A stretch of DNA of 64,000 bases, taken from NCBI GenBank assembly GCA_002478765.1, contig DLQO01000037.1:18169-82168 (forward strand), in the 5' to 3' direction. Shown here piece by piece: positions 1 to 8,272 of the stretch. The stretch comes from Flavobacteriales bacterium UBA7430. Lineage in GTDB: Bacteria; Bacteroidota; Bacteroidia; Flavobacteriales; UBA7430. Below the pieces are notes generated by a model that had not been told where the DNA came from, made no database searches, and saw only the letters and a program-made list of their open reading frames with translations. Both the position numbers and the translations under genes were made by a program. The stretch's first letter is position 1, and each line of letters begins with the position of its first letter.

Positions 1-385
1 TTATCTTTTTTAGAAACCCCATGCTTATTAGGTTCTCTGGGTCATTTACCACATAATCAAATTTCAATTTGAGGGTTGTGTTTTTTTCTACCCGTCCATT
101 TTTCACAACAAGCGTATCTCCGGGTAAACCCACGCATCTTTTTATGTAGACAATTTTCTCTTCAATTCCTCCCTTATCTAAGGGATAGTGAAAAGCAAGT
201 ACTTGATTTTGATTTACTTGAATTGATTTTCCAATGAAGAATTTTTGCCATTGATTCAGAATGGTATAGTCCCCCTTTTGAAGTGTGTTACTCATGCTGT
301 TTGATGTGATGGTGATGGGTTGGAAAACCCAGTATTTCACTACCAGAGCAAGTGCAACGAGCAAGAGTAATTTAATGATTTTCAA
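1..385 (-). CDS. Second signal peptidase I (S26), 3' end outside window
   Basis: Type I signal peptidase that would cut signal peptides from exported proteins at the outer face of the inner membrane. One N-terminal membrane helix (about residues 5-21) is followed by the nucleophile region TSNSM, with catalytic Ser30, and the general-base box KRCVGLPGD. The start is a TTG four bases after the lepB stop; no ATG is available. It lies directly downstream of the large lepB and is presumably co-transcribed with it. It lacks the big insertion of its neighbour, so it looks like the short, standard-sized form. The gene runs off the left edge, so the C-terminal boxes cannot be seen. Confidence 0.85.
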   Translation of the reverse strand, partial: MKIIKLLLLVALALVVKYWVFQPITITSNSMSNTLQKGDYTILNQWQKFFIGKSIQVNQNQVLAFHYPLDKGGIEEKIVYIKRCVGLPGDTLVVKNGRVEKNTTLKLKFDYVVNDPENLISMGFLKKI

Positions 386-389
386 AATG

Positions 390-1898
390 CTAAGCTTTTT
401 TCTTTTGTATGTACCTGGATGCTACATTCCACAGTACTAAAAATACCAAGAAATGAATTAGGTATGATTTTGATTTTCCTTCTCCGTGAATTACAGTGAA
501 CAATCGGTCCCAACGAATTTTGTCTAATCCAGATTTGTTTGGGTCAATACTCAGCCAATTAAATACGGGTTTACCAACGACATGGTTTTCTGGGACAAAC
601 CCCCAAAATCTGGAGTCAAGAGAGTTGTGACGGTTGTCACCCATCATCCAATAGTAATTCATTTTAAACGTGTATTTCTCACTTAAAACTTCATTGATGT
701 ATATTCCATCTTCTCTGGTTTCTAGCAGGTTTTCTTCATAGTTTTTAATGATGTCCTGGTACAATGAAAGGTTTTTTTCTGTAAGCTCAACAGAATGTCC
801 TGCTTTTGGGATGTAAATAGGTCCATAGTTGTCCGTGTCCCAGTTAAAATCATTGCCCTTTGGGAACATGATGTTGCCTTTTTGACTGGCTAGTAGTTTG
901 GGTTTGCTTACACTTATAACGTTTGATAATGCTGACAATTTAACGGCATTTTCGGCTGTTAGCATCATTAAATACACGTTATTTTTCGTTTTAAGTCCTT
1001 TGTATGTCTTTAAAACGTTTGGGTTTAATTTAACACCCTGAGTAATGATTTTATAGGTATTGGGTTTTGAAGCCTCGTCCTGATGGTCTACGTTTCGTAT
1101 GTAGGGCTGTTCCTTGAAAAGTAAAACTTCATTATCGGACAATTCGAAAAGGTATTCATGAAGTGGGTATACTTCGGTAATTTCATTTTCGAGTAAAAAC
1201 TTTTGCCTGAAGCCACTTCCGTTCGTTGTCACGTTGTAACTGAATTGTCCGTGGGATCTGTCTGGTAATGTTTGTTCTTTTCCGTTAACAAATATTTTTT
1301 GAGCAATAATTTCCAATGAATCTCCTGCAATTCCTACGCAACGCTTTACGTAATTTGTTTTTTTATCGAAGGGCATGTTGGCCTGCATGTCATCTACAGG
1401 GTAGTTAAAAACAACAATATCATTATTTTTTATGCGATCAAAGCCAGGCAGTCTGTTGTATCCAAACTGAATCGCTTTGCTGTATGATGGGCTGTTCTTA
1501 GTACCCACTAAGGTATTGTGCATAAAGGGTATGGATAGAGGGGTGTTGGGTACATTAGGACCGTAATTGAGTTTACTCACCAACAAGTAGTCACCTATCA
1601 ACATTGACTTCTCCATGGAAGAGGTTGGGATGGTAAAGGGTTGAATGATGTAGGTGTGTATTAGCGTTGCCCCGATAACAGCAAACAAGAGGGCACTCGT
1701 CCATTCAGCAATGAAGGATTTTTTTTTAAGTTCCTTTTTTTCTGTTTTTTTCCAAAAAGCCCAATGGATGTAATGCCAATAAAAATAATCAGTAATGGCT
1801 AAAATCCCGAAGTAAAACCAGTTCAACCCCGAGAGTTTAACCATCAGGATGTAGCCGAGGCATATAACAACAAAAAGGCTGTGTTTCTTATAGTTCAT
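390..1898 (-). CDS. lepB: Signal peptidase I, long Bacteroidota form
   Basis: Membrane serine protease that removes signal peptides during Sec export. Two N-terminal hydrophobic segments (about 8-42 and 66-85) precede the catalytic Ser94 in TSSM and the general-base Lys185 in KRCVGIAGD. The conserved C-terminal box GDNRHNSLDSRFWG sits near residue 420. At 502 aa it is much longer than E. coli LepB (324 aa). The extra length is mostly an insertion of about 200 residues between the lysine box and the C-terminal box. It is the fifth gene of the parA-parB-DUF5683-dapB-lepB run, 29 bases after dapB. Both catalytic residues are present, so it should be active. Confidence 0.95.
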   Translation of the reverse strand: MNYKKHSLFVVICLGYILMVKLSGLNWFYFGILAITDYFYWHYIHWAFWKKTEKKELKKKSFIAEWTSALLFAVIGATLIHTYIIQPFTIPTSSMEKSMLIGDYLLVSKLNYGPNVPNTPLSIPFMHNTLVGTKNSPSYSKAIQFGYNRLPGFDRIKNNDIVVFNYPVDDMQANMPFDKKTNYVKRCVGIAGDSLEIIAQKIFVNGKEQTLPDRSHGQFSYNVTTNGSGFRQKFLLENEITEVYPLHEYLFELSDNEVLLFKEQPYIRNVDHQDEASKPNTYKIITQGVKLNPNVLKTYKGLKTKNNVYLMMLTAENAVKLSALSNVISVSKPKLLASQKGNIMFPKGNDFNWDTDNYGPIYIPKAGHSVELTEKNLSLYQDIIKNYEENLLETREDGIYINEVLSEKYTFKMNYYWMMGDNRHNSLDSRFWGFVPENHVVGKPVFNWLSIDPNKSGLDKIRWDRLFTVIHGEGKSKSYLIHFLVFLVLWNVASRYIQKKKA

Positions 1899-1927
1899 AC
1901 GTTGATTAAATTTGAAAGAAGTTTGTT

Positions 1928-2647
1928 TTATTTTGAAAATAGAACATCATGCATGCTAAACACACCTTTTCTATTTAGAATCCATTCTGATGCAATTACG
2001 GCTCCAAAAGCAAATCCTTCCCTAGAATGTGCTTCGTGCTTGATGGTGATCGTGTCTATTTCTGATTTGTAATTTACGACATGAGTTCCAGGAACACCTC
2101 CTTCCCGAATCGCATCAATATTTATATTTCCCTCAGAGCTTTCTGAATCGAGAACCCAATTCTTTTTAAGAGTGTTTTCTGCCATAATTTGTTCAGCAAG
2201 ACTAATCGCAGTTCCACTCGGAGCATCTAGTTTTTGGGTGTGATGAATTTCGGTCATGTCAATTTGATATTGGTCATGGCTGTTCATCAACTTGGCTAAG
2301 TTTTTGTTCAGTTCAAAAAATAGGTTAACTCCAAGACTAAAGTTTGATGCATATAAAAATGCCGAATCTTTCTCACGACAATAGTCAGCAACCTCATCGT
2401 AATCGTCTAGCCAGCCCGTGGTTCCACTAATAATAGGTGTGTTCGCATCTACAGCTAGCAATATGTTTGCCTTGGCTGAGTCTGGTATACTGAAATCGAT
2501 TACGACATCTGCTTGGTATAGGTTTTGTAAATTACATTGTTCTTGATTCTCACGATGAATTTTCAAAACAATTTCATGGCCTCTATTCAAAGCTATTTTT
2601 TCAATGGCTTTCCCCATTTTCCCGTATCCTAAAATCGCAATTTTCAT
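1928..2647 (-). CDS. dapB: 4-hydroxy-tetrahydrodipicolinate reductase
   Basis: NAD(P)H-dependent reductase of the diaminopimelate/lysine pathway, which supplies the cross-linking residue of peptidoglycan. It has an N-terminal Rossmann motif (GYGKMGKAI, about residues 7-15), the GTTGW motif after the cofactor domain, and the family signature EIHHTQKLDAPSGTA in the substrate-binding half. At 239 aa it has the usual length for the family. Its ATG directly follows the stop of the DUF5683 gene with no spacer, so the two are co-transcribed. Confidence 0.96.
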   Translation of the reverse strand: MKIAILGYGKMGKAIEKIALNRGHEIVLKIHRENQEQCNLQNLYQADVVIDFSIPDSAKANILLAVDANTPIISGTTGWLDDYDEVADYCREKDSAFLYASNFSLGVNLFFELNKNLAKLMNSHDQYQIDMTEIHHTQKLDAPSGTAISLAEQIMAENTLKKNWVLDSESSEGNINIDAIREGGVPGTHVVNYKSEIDTITIKHEAHSREGFAFGAVIASEWILNRKGVFSMHDVLFSK

Positions 2648-3169
2648 TTAATTCCAGTTTAATTTTAATGATAATGCAAGAGTGTTTCCTTGTGCTCCTT
2701 GCATGATGTTTGGTTGTATGTTCAGGCTGATGTCGTCACTTACATTGAATTTGAACAAATGGGCGTCTACAGATGCGTCAATGATGTTTAGCAAGTAAAT
2801 ACCCAAACTGATTATGTATGCTAAATCTCTGTTGTTTCTGCGGTTGTTTTTTAGCGTCAGTAAATTTGTTTCCGAGTATTGGTTGATGTAAGGGTCTATT
2901 GTGTTGGAGTTTTCATCCGTTCTGAACTGATAGGCTTCTTTGAATGTGTTGTATTCACTTTGATTTTGATTGGCTGAATACAAGGCGGCAGCCAAACCTA
3001 CATAGATGATTGGAATTTTCCAATATTTTTCATTGTAGTATTGTCCAGCACCTGGAATCATTGCAGAATATAAACTCGCCTTTTTAGGGGAGTGCTCTAA
3101 TGATTGTGCAAAGAGATTAACATTACACGCAAACAGGAATAGGAGAAAGATTAGTTTTCTTGGAAGCAT
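2648..3169 (-). CDS. DUF5683 envelope protein
   Basis: Small exported or membrane protein of unknown function that in Bacteroidota usually sits between parB and dapB. An N-terminal signal peptide (about residues 1-22, ending in FAQ) is followed by a segment containing SAMIPGAGQYYNEKYWK, typical of DUF5683, and two hydrophobic stretches (about 50-63 and 115-128). The start overlaps the 3' end of parB by 19 bases, which indicates translational coupling. Family membership is judged from sequence pattern and neighbourhood; no biochemical role is known to me. Confidence 0.85.
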   Translation of the reverse strand: MLPRKLIFLLFLFACNVNLFAQSLEHSPKKASLYSAMIPGAGQYYNEKYWKIPIIYVGLAAALYSANQNQSEYNTFKEAYQFRTDENSNTIDPYINQYSETNLLTLKNNRRNNRDLAYIISLGIYLLNIIDASVDAHLFKFNVSDDISLNIQPNIMQGAQGNTLALSLKLNWN

Positions 3170-4050
3170 TTCATGATGTGTTCGAGTTGATCTTGGTCTT
3201 CAAAGGAAATGATTAATTTACCGTTCCCATTTTTCTTCAGTTTTATTTCGGTGCTGCAATTCGTTTTTCTTTCAAATTCTTTGGAAATCTGTTGAATAGA
3301 GAAGGGGAGCGGTTTGGTTTGAGATGGGGAGTTCTTCTTAGGGATTACCAATTTTAAATTCTGAGCCCGTTGTTCCGTTTGACGAACAGAAAGTGCCTCA
3401 ACGATAATTCGTTTGTAAAGGTTGAGTTGTTCGCCATCATCTTCAATATTTATTAAAGCTCTAGCGTGTCCTACACCAATCATTTGGTCTCTAATTCCTG
3501 CTTGAATGATAGGGTTGAGTTTAAGTAGGCGTAAGTAGTTTGTAACGGTTGACCTTTTTTTACCAACCCGCTCTGCTAATTTTTCTTGAGTCAATTGGCA
3601 CTCATCCATCAACAATTGATAACTCAAGGCAATCTCTATAGCATCTAAGTTTTCACGTTGTATGTTTTCAATCAACGCCATTTCTAACATTTCTTGATCA
3701 TTTGCGACTCTGATGTATGCAGGGATTTTAGTCAATCCAGCCAATTGGCTCGCTCTAAATCGACGTTCGCCAGAAATTAGTTGGTATTTGTCGTAGCCGA
3801 GTTTTCGAACGGTTACAGGCTGAATCACTCCTAATTCTTTTATGGATAAGCTTAACTCTTGCAGAGCTTCTTGATTGAAGTGAGTTCTGGGTTGAAAAGG
3901 ATTGACCTCAATCGTATCGATCGGAAGTTCACCAATGGCTCCCAATGGCGTTGAAGCTTCGTAACCATCTTCGCTCTGCGTTATATCTGTGCTGGGGTTG
4001 CTAAGAATGGCTGATAAACCTCTCCCTAAAGCTTTTTTTTGTTTTGCCAT
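3151..4050 (-). CDS. parB: Chromosome-partitioning protein ParB
   Basis: CTPase and DNA-binding clamp that loads at parS and works with ParA in origin segregation. It has a short basic N-terminus with GRGL (residues 9-12, the ParA-stimulating region), then the ParB/Srx fold with the CTP-binding GERR motif at 94-97, and a central helix-turn-helix (about 150-175, including RVGKKRSTVTNYLRLL). The C-terminus is a short dimerisation tail. Its ATG overlaps the parA stop by one base (TAATG). No exact parS site was seen in the window. Confidence 0.96.
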   Translation of the reverse strand: MAKQKKALGRGLSAILSNPSTDITQSEDGYEASTPLGAIGELPIDTIEVNPFQPRTHFNQEALQELSLSIKELGVIQPVTVRKLGYDKYQLISGERRFRASQLAGLTKIPAYIRVANDQEMLEMALIENIQRENLDAIEIALSYQLLMDECQLTQEKLAERVGKKRSTVTNYLRLLKLNPIIQAGIRDQMIGVGHARALINIEDDGEQLNLYKRIIVEALSVRQTEQRAQNLKLVIPKKNSPSQTKPLPFSIQQISKEFERKTNCSTEIKLKKNGNGKLIISFEDQDQLEHIMKCFQEN

Positions 4051-4823
4051 TATACCGCGATTTCGTTTTTGTCAATAAACTCTTGAGCTAAATTTAGATA
4101 GTTTATGGCACCTCTACATGTTGCATCATACATAATGATACTCTCTCCATAACTAGGCGCTTCACTCAATCTAACATTTCTTTGAATGATGGTCTTGAAA
4201 ACCATGTCTTGGAAGTGAGTTTTAACTTCATCAATGACTAAATTCGATAGACGTAGTCTGGAGTCATACATGGTTAAAAGCAATCCTTCAATATCCAATT
4301 GGGTGTTTTGAATCTTTTGAACACTTTTAATGGTATTCATTAATTTCCCTAACCCTTCTAAGGCAAAATACTCACATTGTATGGGAACGATTACGGAGTC
4401 GGCAGCTGTAAGAGCGTTTAAAGTAATTAAACCTAATGATGGCGCACAATCAATGAGGATGTAGTCGTAATTATCTTTGACCTCTTCTAAGGCTATTTTT
4501 AGCATGAACTCTCGTGATTCTCGATCGACCAATTCTATTTCAGCAGCAACCAAATCCAGTTGTGAAGGCATGACATCTACATTTGGACTTGATGATTTTT
4601 GAATACAATCGATTGCTTTGGATTCGTGTTCAATACACTGATACGTACCTTTGTGTTTTTGATTTGAATCTATACCTAACGAAGAGCTTGCGTTCGCTTG
4701 GGGGTCGGCGTCAATGAGCAGTATTTTTTTCTCCAACACTCCCAAGCAAGCTGCAAGGTTTACGGAAGTCGTAGTTTTTCCTACACCACCTTTTTGATTT
4801 GCTATTGCAATAATTTTGCCCAT
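4050..4823 (-). CDS. parA: Chromosome-partitioning ATPase ParA (Soj type)
   Basis: Deviant-Walker ATPase that binds the nucleoid and moves ParB-parS complexes. The deviant Walker A motif KGGVGKTT is at residues 11-18, with the signature lysine at 11. Walker A' is LLIDADPQANAS (about 35-46) and Walker B includes YILIDCAPSLG. The 257-aa length and the lack of an N-terminal DNA-binding domain mark it as a chromosomal type Ib/Soj protein. It is the first gene of the six-gene minus-strand operon and is divergent from the FMN reductase across a 112-base gap. Confidence 0.96.
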   Translation of the reverse strand: MGKIIAIANQKGGVGKTTTSVNLAACLGVLEKKILLIDADPQANASSSLGIDSNQKHKGTYQCIEHESKAIDCIQKSSSPNVDVMPSQLDLVAAEIELVDRESREFMLKIALEEVKDNYDYILIDCAPSLGLITLNALTAADSVIVPIQCEYFALEGLGKLMNTIKSVQKIQNTQLDIEGLLLTMYDSRLRLSNLVIDEVKTHFQDMVFKTIIQRNVRLSEAPSYGESIIMYDATCRGAINYLNLAQEFIDKNEIAV

Positions 4824-4903
4824 TTATGTATAAAATTTAGCTATTTTTACATCCATAAATCTACAAAAAGTCAACTCCAAGTATTGAAAGGAATGGACTT
4901 CTT

Positions 4904-4912
4904 TTATCAACA
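4904..4912. promoter_or_regulatory. DnaA-box-like nonamer TTATCAACA upstream of parA
   Basis: TTATCAACA differs from the DnaA-box consensus TTATCCACA at one position. It lies in the 112-base divergent gap between parA and the FMN reductase gene. The same nonamer occurs twice, inverted, in the hu-fmt gap about 3.3 kb away. A single such 9-mer can arise by chance in AT-rich DNA. Confidence 0.25.
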
Positions 4913-4935
4913 TTTTATAGCCAATTTTCAACGTT

Positions 4936-5457
4936 ATGATTACGATTATTTCAGCAACAAACAGAGAGGGTAGTGTTACTGCCAAGGTAGCAAGTGTTTA
5001 TAGTAATTTTTTGAGTGAATTAAACGTTGATAATCAGGTTATGGATTTGGCAGAATTACCTAAAGATTTTTTGTTTAGTAACTTCTATGGAGCATCTACA
5101 GAGCCATTTCAAGAAATGATGAAAATATATTTTGATCAGGCTCATAAATTTATTGTGGTCTCACCTGAGTATCACGGAAGTTATCCGGGTGTGTTTAAAG
5201 CACTGATTGACTGTGTTGGAGGAGAAATGATTAAAGCAAAAAAGGTTGCTTTGGTTGGAGTAGCTTCCGGAAGGATAGGGAATTTGAGGGGTATGGACCA
5301 TCTTACGGCTCTGTTTCATCATCTAAGAGCAGAGGTTTATTCTTCAAAACCTAAACTGTCACAGATTCATAAGATTCTAGATGCTGATGGTAAATTAGAC
5401 GATTCAGAAACAGAAGCGATTATAAAATCGCAATTGGAAGGCTTTATATCTTTTTAG
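4936..5457 (+). CDS. NADPH-dependent FMN reductase family protein
   Basis: Flavodoxin-like oxidoreductase of the NADPH-dependent FMN reductase/azoreductase group, presumably cytosolic. It shows the phosphate-binding loop near the N-terminus (ISATNREGS, residues 4-12), the SPEYHGSYPGVFKALIDC motif typical of this family near residues 75-92, and the GVASGRIGNLRG loop around 107-118. At 173 aa it has the usual length. The true substrate cannot be told from sequence. It converges with the next gene, and their 3' ends overlap by 14 bases. Confidence 0.85.
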   Translation: MITIISATNREGSVTAKVASVYSNFLSELNVDNQVMDLAELPKDFLFSNFYGASTEPFQEMMKIYFDQAHKFIVVSPEYHGSYPGVFKALIDCVGGEMIKAKKVALVGVASGRIGNLRGMDHLTALFHHLRAEVYSSKPKLSQIHKILDADGKLDDSETEAIIKSQLEGFISF

Positions 5458-6889
5458 CTTTCTGAGTACCCTCTACCTCAATTACTTTTTTCTTGTATCC
5501 AAACAATCTTTTTTCTTTGATGATGTTATCAACGTAAGCTGGTACCATGTTTTCCCATCCACTGATGCCATTTTTAATCATTCGAAGAACGGCAGGAGAG
5601 AATATATGTAGAACTTTTGGGTCATGACCGATGTCAACAATTCTATTGTTGTAAACGAGATATTCATACAATGACCTAAATCTTGGATGAATTTGAAGGT
5701 TTTTGGAGGTGCTTATTTCTCCATCTTTTTGTTTTTGGTAAGGATATAAGTATACCTTTAAGTCTCTGTTAAACATGCGTCCAAATGCCGCAAGTATACC
5801 GCCACTTAGTTCACGATAATATCGCTCTTCAAAGATTTGTTCTAAATTAGGTACACCGAGAATGATTCCCATTCTTTTTTTAGTGAACTTACTGAAGTAG
5901 TCTAGCAGTTTGTAGTATTGTTGGTAGTTCGATATTAAAACGGTTTGACCTAGTGAGCACAGAATGTCAGCTCTATCTAGGAAATCTTGCTCATCAATTT
6001 CTCCATCAGAACTCAAGTTGCTTAGTGTAATCTCGAATAAAACTTGCAAATTTTCTTTAGACACTCTGTTTTCAAGAACAAATTTATTGTATCCATTCTT
6101 AATCATGTCAATGTTTACCTTGGTAACAGGTCTAAAACTCCCTCTTATGGCAAGTATGTTTTTTTTGTATAATACATCTGAAGGTTGAAGGTTTATTCCA
6201 TCAGGGCTAAATATTACAGCATCTGTCATCTTTTCTCTGACGAGGTACAAACTCAACAGTCTGTTGTCGACATAGTCAAAATCAGGTCCATTCATCTGAA
6301 TCATGTCAATCTCCAAGTGACCTTTACTGATGTTATCAAACAATTGTTTGATGATCGCTTTTGGGTCATGGGAGAGGAACATGCAGCCATAGAGTAAGTT
6401 AACACCTAAAATACCTGCAGTTTCTTGCTGTTGTTTTGCTTCTCTTTCGTTGAGGAGATAGTGAAGAACGATGTCGTTTGGTTTAGAGTTTGGCCCTAGT
6501 TGGAATCGAATCCCCATCCATCCATGTCCATCATTCGTTTTTGAAAAGTTGATGGTTTCCACATTGTTAGCGAAAGAGAAAAATCTCTTTATGGGGTGCT
6601 TTTCTCTGTCAAGTCTTTCTGTGATTAAACCGTATTCGTGTTCAATCATTTTTTTTGTGCGAGATTCACAAACATACCGACCGTTCACCTCTCTACCATA
6701 TATGGCATCACTGAAGTCTTTGTCATATGCTGACATGGCCTTGGCAATAGTCCCAGAAGCGCCACCGGCTCTAAAGAAATGACGAACGACCTCTTGTCCT
6801 GCTCCAATCTCGGCAAAAGTACCGTAGATGGCAGGGTTAAGATTTACTTCTAAAGCCTTTTGGGCTGGCGTTAAAACAATGTTTTTCAT
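5444..6889 (-). CDS. Large conserved protein of unknown function (481 aa)
   Basis: I recognise this as a widely conserved bacterial family with no established function. The N-terminal block is striking: YGTFAEIGAGQEV (about 22-34), FFRAGGASGTIAKAMSAYD (about 38-56), then SDAIYG and RYVCESRTKKMI. Such near-invariant Gly/Ala-rich runs suggest a ligand or nucleotide site. Relatives sometimes carry a nicotinate-nucleotide adenylyltransferase label, but I see neither an HxGH nor an ISSTxxR motif here. No signal peptide or clear membrane helix is visible, so it is probably cytosolic. It is a single-gene unit with its own good promoter (6914-6944). Confidence 0.8.
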   Translation of the reverse strand: MKNIVLTPAQKALEVNLNPAIYGTFAEIGAGQEVVRHFFRAGGASGTIAKAMSAYDKDFSDAIYGREVNGRYVCESRTKKMIEHEYGLITERLDREKHPIKRFFSFANNVETINFSKTNDGHGWMGIRFQLGPNSKPNDIVLHYLLNEREAKQQQETAGILGVNLLYGCMFLSHDPKAIIKQLFDNISKGHLEIDMIQMNGPDFDYVDNRLLSLYLVREKMTDAVIFSPDGINLQPSDVLYKKNILAIRGSFRPVTKVNIDMIKNGYNKFVLENRVSKENLQVLFEITLSNLSSDGEIDEQDFLDRADILCSLGQTVLISNYQQYYKLLDYFSKFTKKRMGIILGVPNLEQIFEERYYRELSGGILAAFGRMFNRDLKVYLYPYQKQKDGEISTSKNLQIHPRFRSLYEYLVYNNRIVDIGHDPKVLHIFSPAVLRMIKNGISGWENMVPAYVDNIIKEKRLFGYKKKVIEVEGTQKAKKI

Positions 6890-6913
6890 GCTTGTGAATT
6901 CTTTCTCACAACA

Positions 6914-6944
6914 AATGTAATAGGAGTAGATTACATAGCCAAGT
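6914..6944 (-). promoter_or_regulatory. Bacteroidota-type promoter of the 481-aa gene
   Basis: On the minus strand TACATTTG (6914-6921) matches the Bacteroidota -7 consensus TAnnTTTG. A -33 TTG lies at 6942-6944, 20 bases away, which is the expected spacing. It predicts a leader of about 20 bases before the ATG at 6889. Confidence 0.6.
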
Positions 6945-6987
6945 TTAAAGCTTACTATTATTGCTATATAGATTGATTAAAAACTCA

Positions 6988-6995
6988 TAAATTTG
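6988..6995 (+). promoter_or_regulatory. TAnnTTTG box 4 bases before a start codon
   Basis: TAAATTTG fits the -7 consensus and is followed after only four bases by the ATG of the metallo-hydrolase at 7000. If it is used, the transcript would be leaderless or nearly so. No well-spaced -33 TTG was found. Confidence 0.4.
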
Positions 6996-6999
6996 TTTT

Positions 7000-7767
7000 A
7001 TGAAATTAACTTTTTTAGGAACAGGAACTTCACAGGGTGTGCCGGTGATTGCTTGTAGTTGTTCAGTTTGTTTGTCATCAGATACGAAGGACAAACGCTT
7101 AAGGACATCCGCAATGATTACGATTGATGATTGTAATTATGCAATCGATTCGGGACCCGATTTTAGACAACAAATGTTAAGGGAAAATGTTCAAGATCTG
7201 AGTGCCGTTTTGTTTACGCATGAGCACAAAGATCATGTAGCTGGTTTAGATGATGTAAGAGCTTTTAACTTCAAGCATCAGAAAGCAATGGAGGTTTATT
7301 GTGATGAAAATGTTGAGAGAGCCCTTCATCGCGAATATCCTTATATTTTTAGTGATGTCAAATATCCGGGTGTTCCCAAGGTAAATTTGAATGTTATAAA
7401 TGAAAAAGAAGAGTTTCGTGTTGGTAAACATGTGTTTATCCCAATAGAAGTGATGCACTATAAGCTTCCTGTTTTAGGTTTTAGAATTCAGGATTTGACC
7501 TACATCACAGATGCAAAGACGATAGCAGCGAGTCAGATGGAAAAGATGAAAGGCACTAAAGTTTTGGTGGTGAATGCTTTGCGAATTGATAAACACATTT
7601 CTCATTTCAATTTGGAAGAAGCTTTAGATGTGATTGATATGATCAAGCCTGAAAAAGCTTTCCTTACCCACATAAGTCATTTGATGGGAACCCATGAATC
7701 GGTTTCGAGCAAACTTCCAAATCACGTCTCTATAGCATACGACGGACTACAAGTAGATGTAGAATAA
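7000..7767 (+). CDS. PhnP-like metallo-beta-lactamase-fold hydrolase
   Basis: Cytosolic metal-dependent hydrolase, probably a phosphodiesterase, of the PhnP/YycJ-like MBL group. The N-terminal GTGTSQGVPVIACSCSVC (about 7-24) is typical of PhnP relatives. The metal site HEHKDH lies at residues 74-79. A later MHYKLPVLGFRI block and a C-terminal THISH supply further ligands. At 255 aa it has normal length. The gene stands alone, ends at a bidirectional terminator shared with the HU gene, and may be translated from a leaderless transcript. Its natural substrate is unknown. Confidence 0.88.
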   Translation: MKLTFLGTGTSQGVPVIACSCSVCLSSDTKDKRLRTSAMITIDDCNYAIDSGPDFRQQMLRENVQDLSAVLFTHEHKDHVAGLDDVRAFNFKHQKAMEVYCDENVERALHREYPYIFSDVKYPGVPKVNLNVINEKEEFRVGKHVFIPIEVMHYKLPVLGFRIQDLTYITDAKTIAASQMEKMKGTKVLVVNALRIDKHISHFNLEEALDVIDMIKPEKAFLTHISHLMGTHESVSSKLPNHVSIAYDGLQVDVE

Positions 7768-7773
7768 AAAAAA

Positions 7774-7797
7774 CCTCGCTAATGCGAGGTTTTTTTT
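7774..7797. terminator. Bidirectional rho-independent terminator
   Basis: A six-base-pair GC-rich stem (CCTCGC/GCGAGG, loop TAAT) is flanked by an A-run on the left and a T-run on the right. It can end transcription of the metallo-hydrolase on the plus strand and of the HU gene on the minus strand. Confidence 0.9.
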
Positions 7798-7816
7798 ATT
7801 CTTTTGGGAGTAGTAA

Positions 7817-8089
7817 TTAGTTTACTTGTCCACTTAAGTCTGCACCAGCTTTGAACTTTACAACGTTCTTAGCAGCAATTTTGATGGTTGCACCAGTTTG
7901 TGGGTTACGACCGTCTCTTGCAGCTCTTTTAGAGATAGAGAATGATCCAAATCCAACTAAGGCAACTTTACCACCTTTAGCAAGAGATCCAGCAACAGAT
8001 CCAGTGAAAGCATCTAGTGCTTTTTTAGCTGCAGCTTTAGAAATTCCAGCTTCGCTAGCCATAGCGTCGATTAATTCTGACTTGTTCAT
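7817..8089 (-). CDS. hup: Nucleoid protein HU
   Basis: Small dimeric DNA-bending protein of the HU/IHF family that compacts the nucleoid. The 90-aa sequence has the N-terminal helical dimerisation part ([21 protein letters not shown]) and the DNA-binding arm signature [21 protein letters not shown] (about 47-67), ending in KFKAGADL. It is monocistronic, with its own promoter (8140-8169) and a terminator shared with the converging gene. The strong promoter and clean terminator fit an abundant protein. Confidence 0.96.
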   Translation of the reverse strand: MNKSELIDAMASEAGISKAAAKKALDAFTGSVAGSLAKGGKVALVGFGSFSISKRAARDGRNPQTGATIKIAAKNVVKFKAGADLSGQVN

Positions 8090-8139
8090 AATAAAACAAT
8101 TTTAAGGTTAAAAGATTAATTTATTTATCGAATGCTTTA

Positions 8140-8169
8140 CAAATATAGACCATTGTTGAGATTGCGCAA
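8140..8169 (-). promoter_or_regulatory. Promoter of the HU gene
   Basis: On the minus strand TATATTTG (8140-8147) matches the -7 box TAnnTTTG, and TTG (8167-8169) sits 19 bases upstream as the -33 element. The predicted leader is about 45 bases. Confidence 0.65.
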
Positions 8170-8195
8170 GTTAGACCCCAAAAAATCCACCTGTT

Positions 8196-8224
8196 TGTTG
8201 ATAAGTATGAGTAAATGTTGATAA
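8196..8224. repeat. Two direct TGTTGATAA nonamers 20 bases apart
   Basis: TGTTGATAA occurs at 8196-8204 and 8216-8224, exactly two helical turns apart, in the gap between fmt and hu. Its complement TTATCAACA is one base off the DnaA-box consensus. The pair lies just upstream of the HU promoter, so it could be a DnaA site or an operator for hu. The functional reading is inference. Confidence 0.4.
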
Positions 8225-8272
8225 AGCGTATTGATGTATGAGGTTTATCTATTAAGTTAATGGGAGTAGGAC

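Noticed and set aside
5444..6889. Label as nicotinate-nucleotide adenylyltransferase
   Set aside because: No HxGH or ISSTxxR nucleotidyltransferase motif is present; the resemblance is limited to a GTF-like tripeptide.
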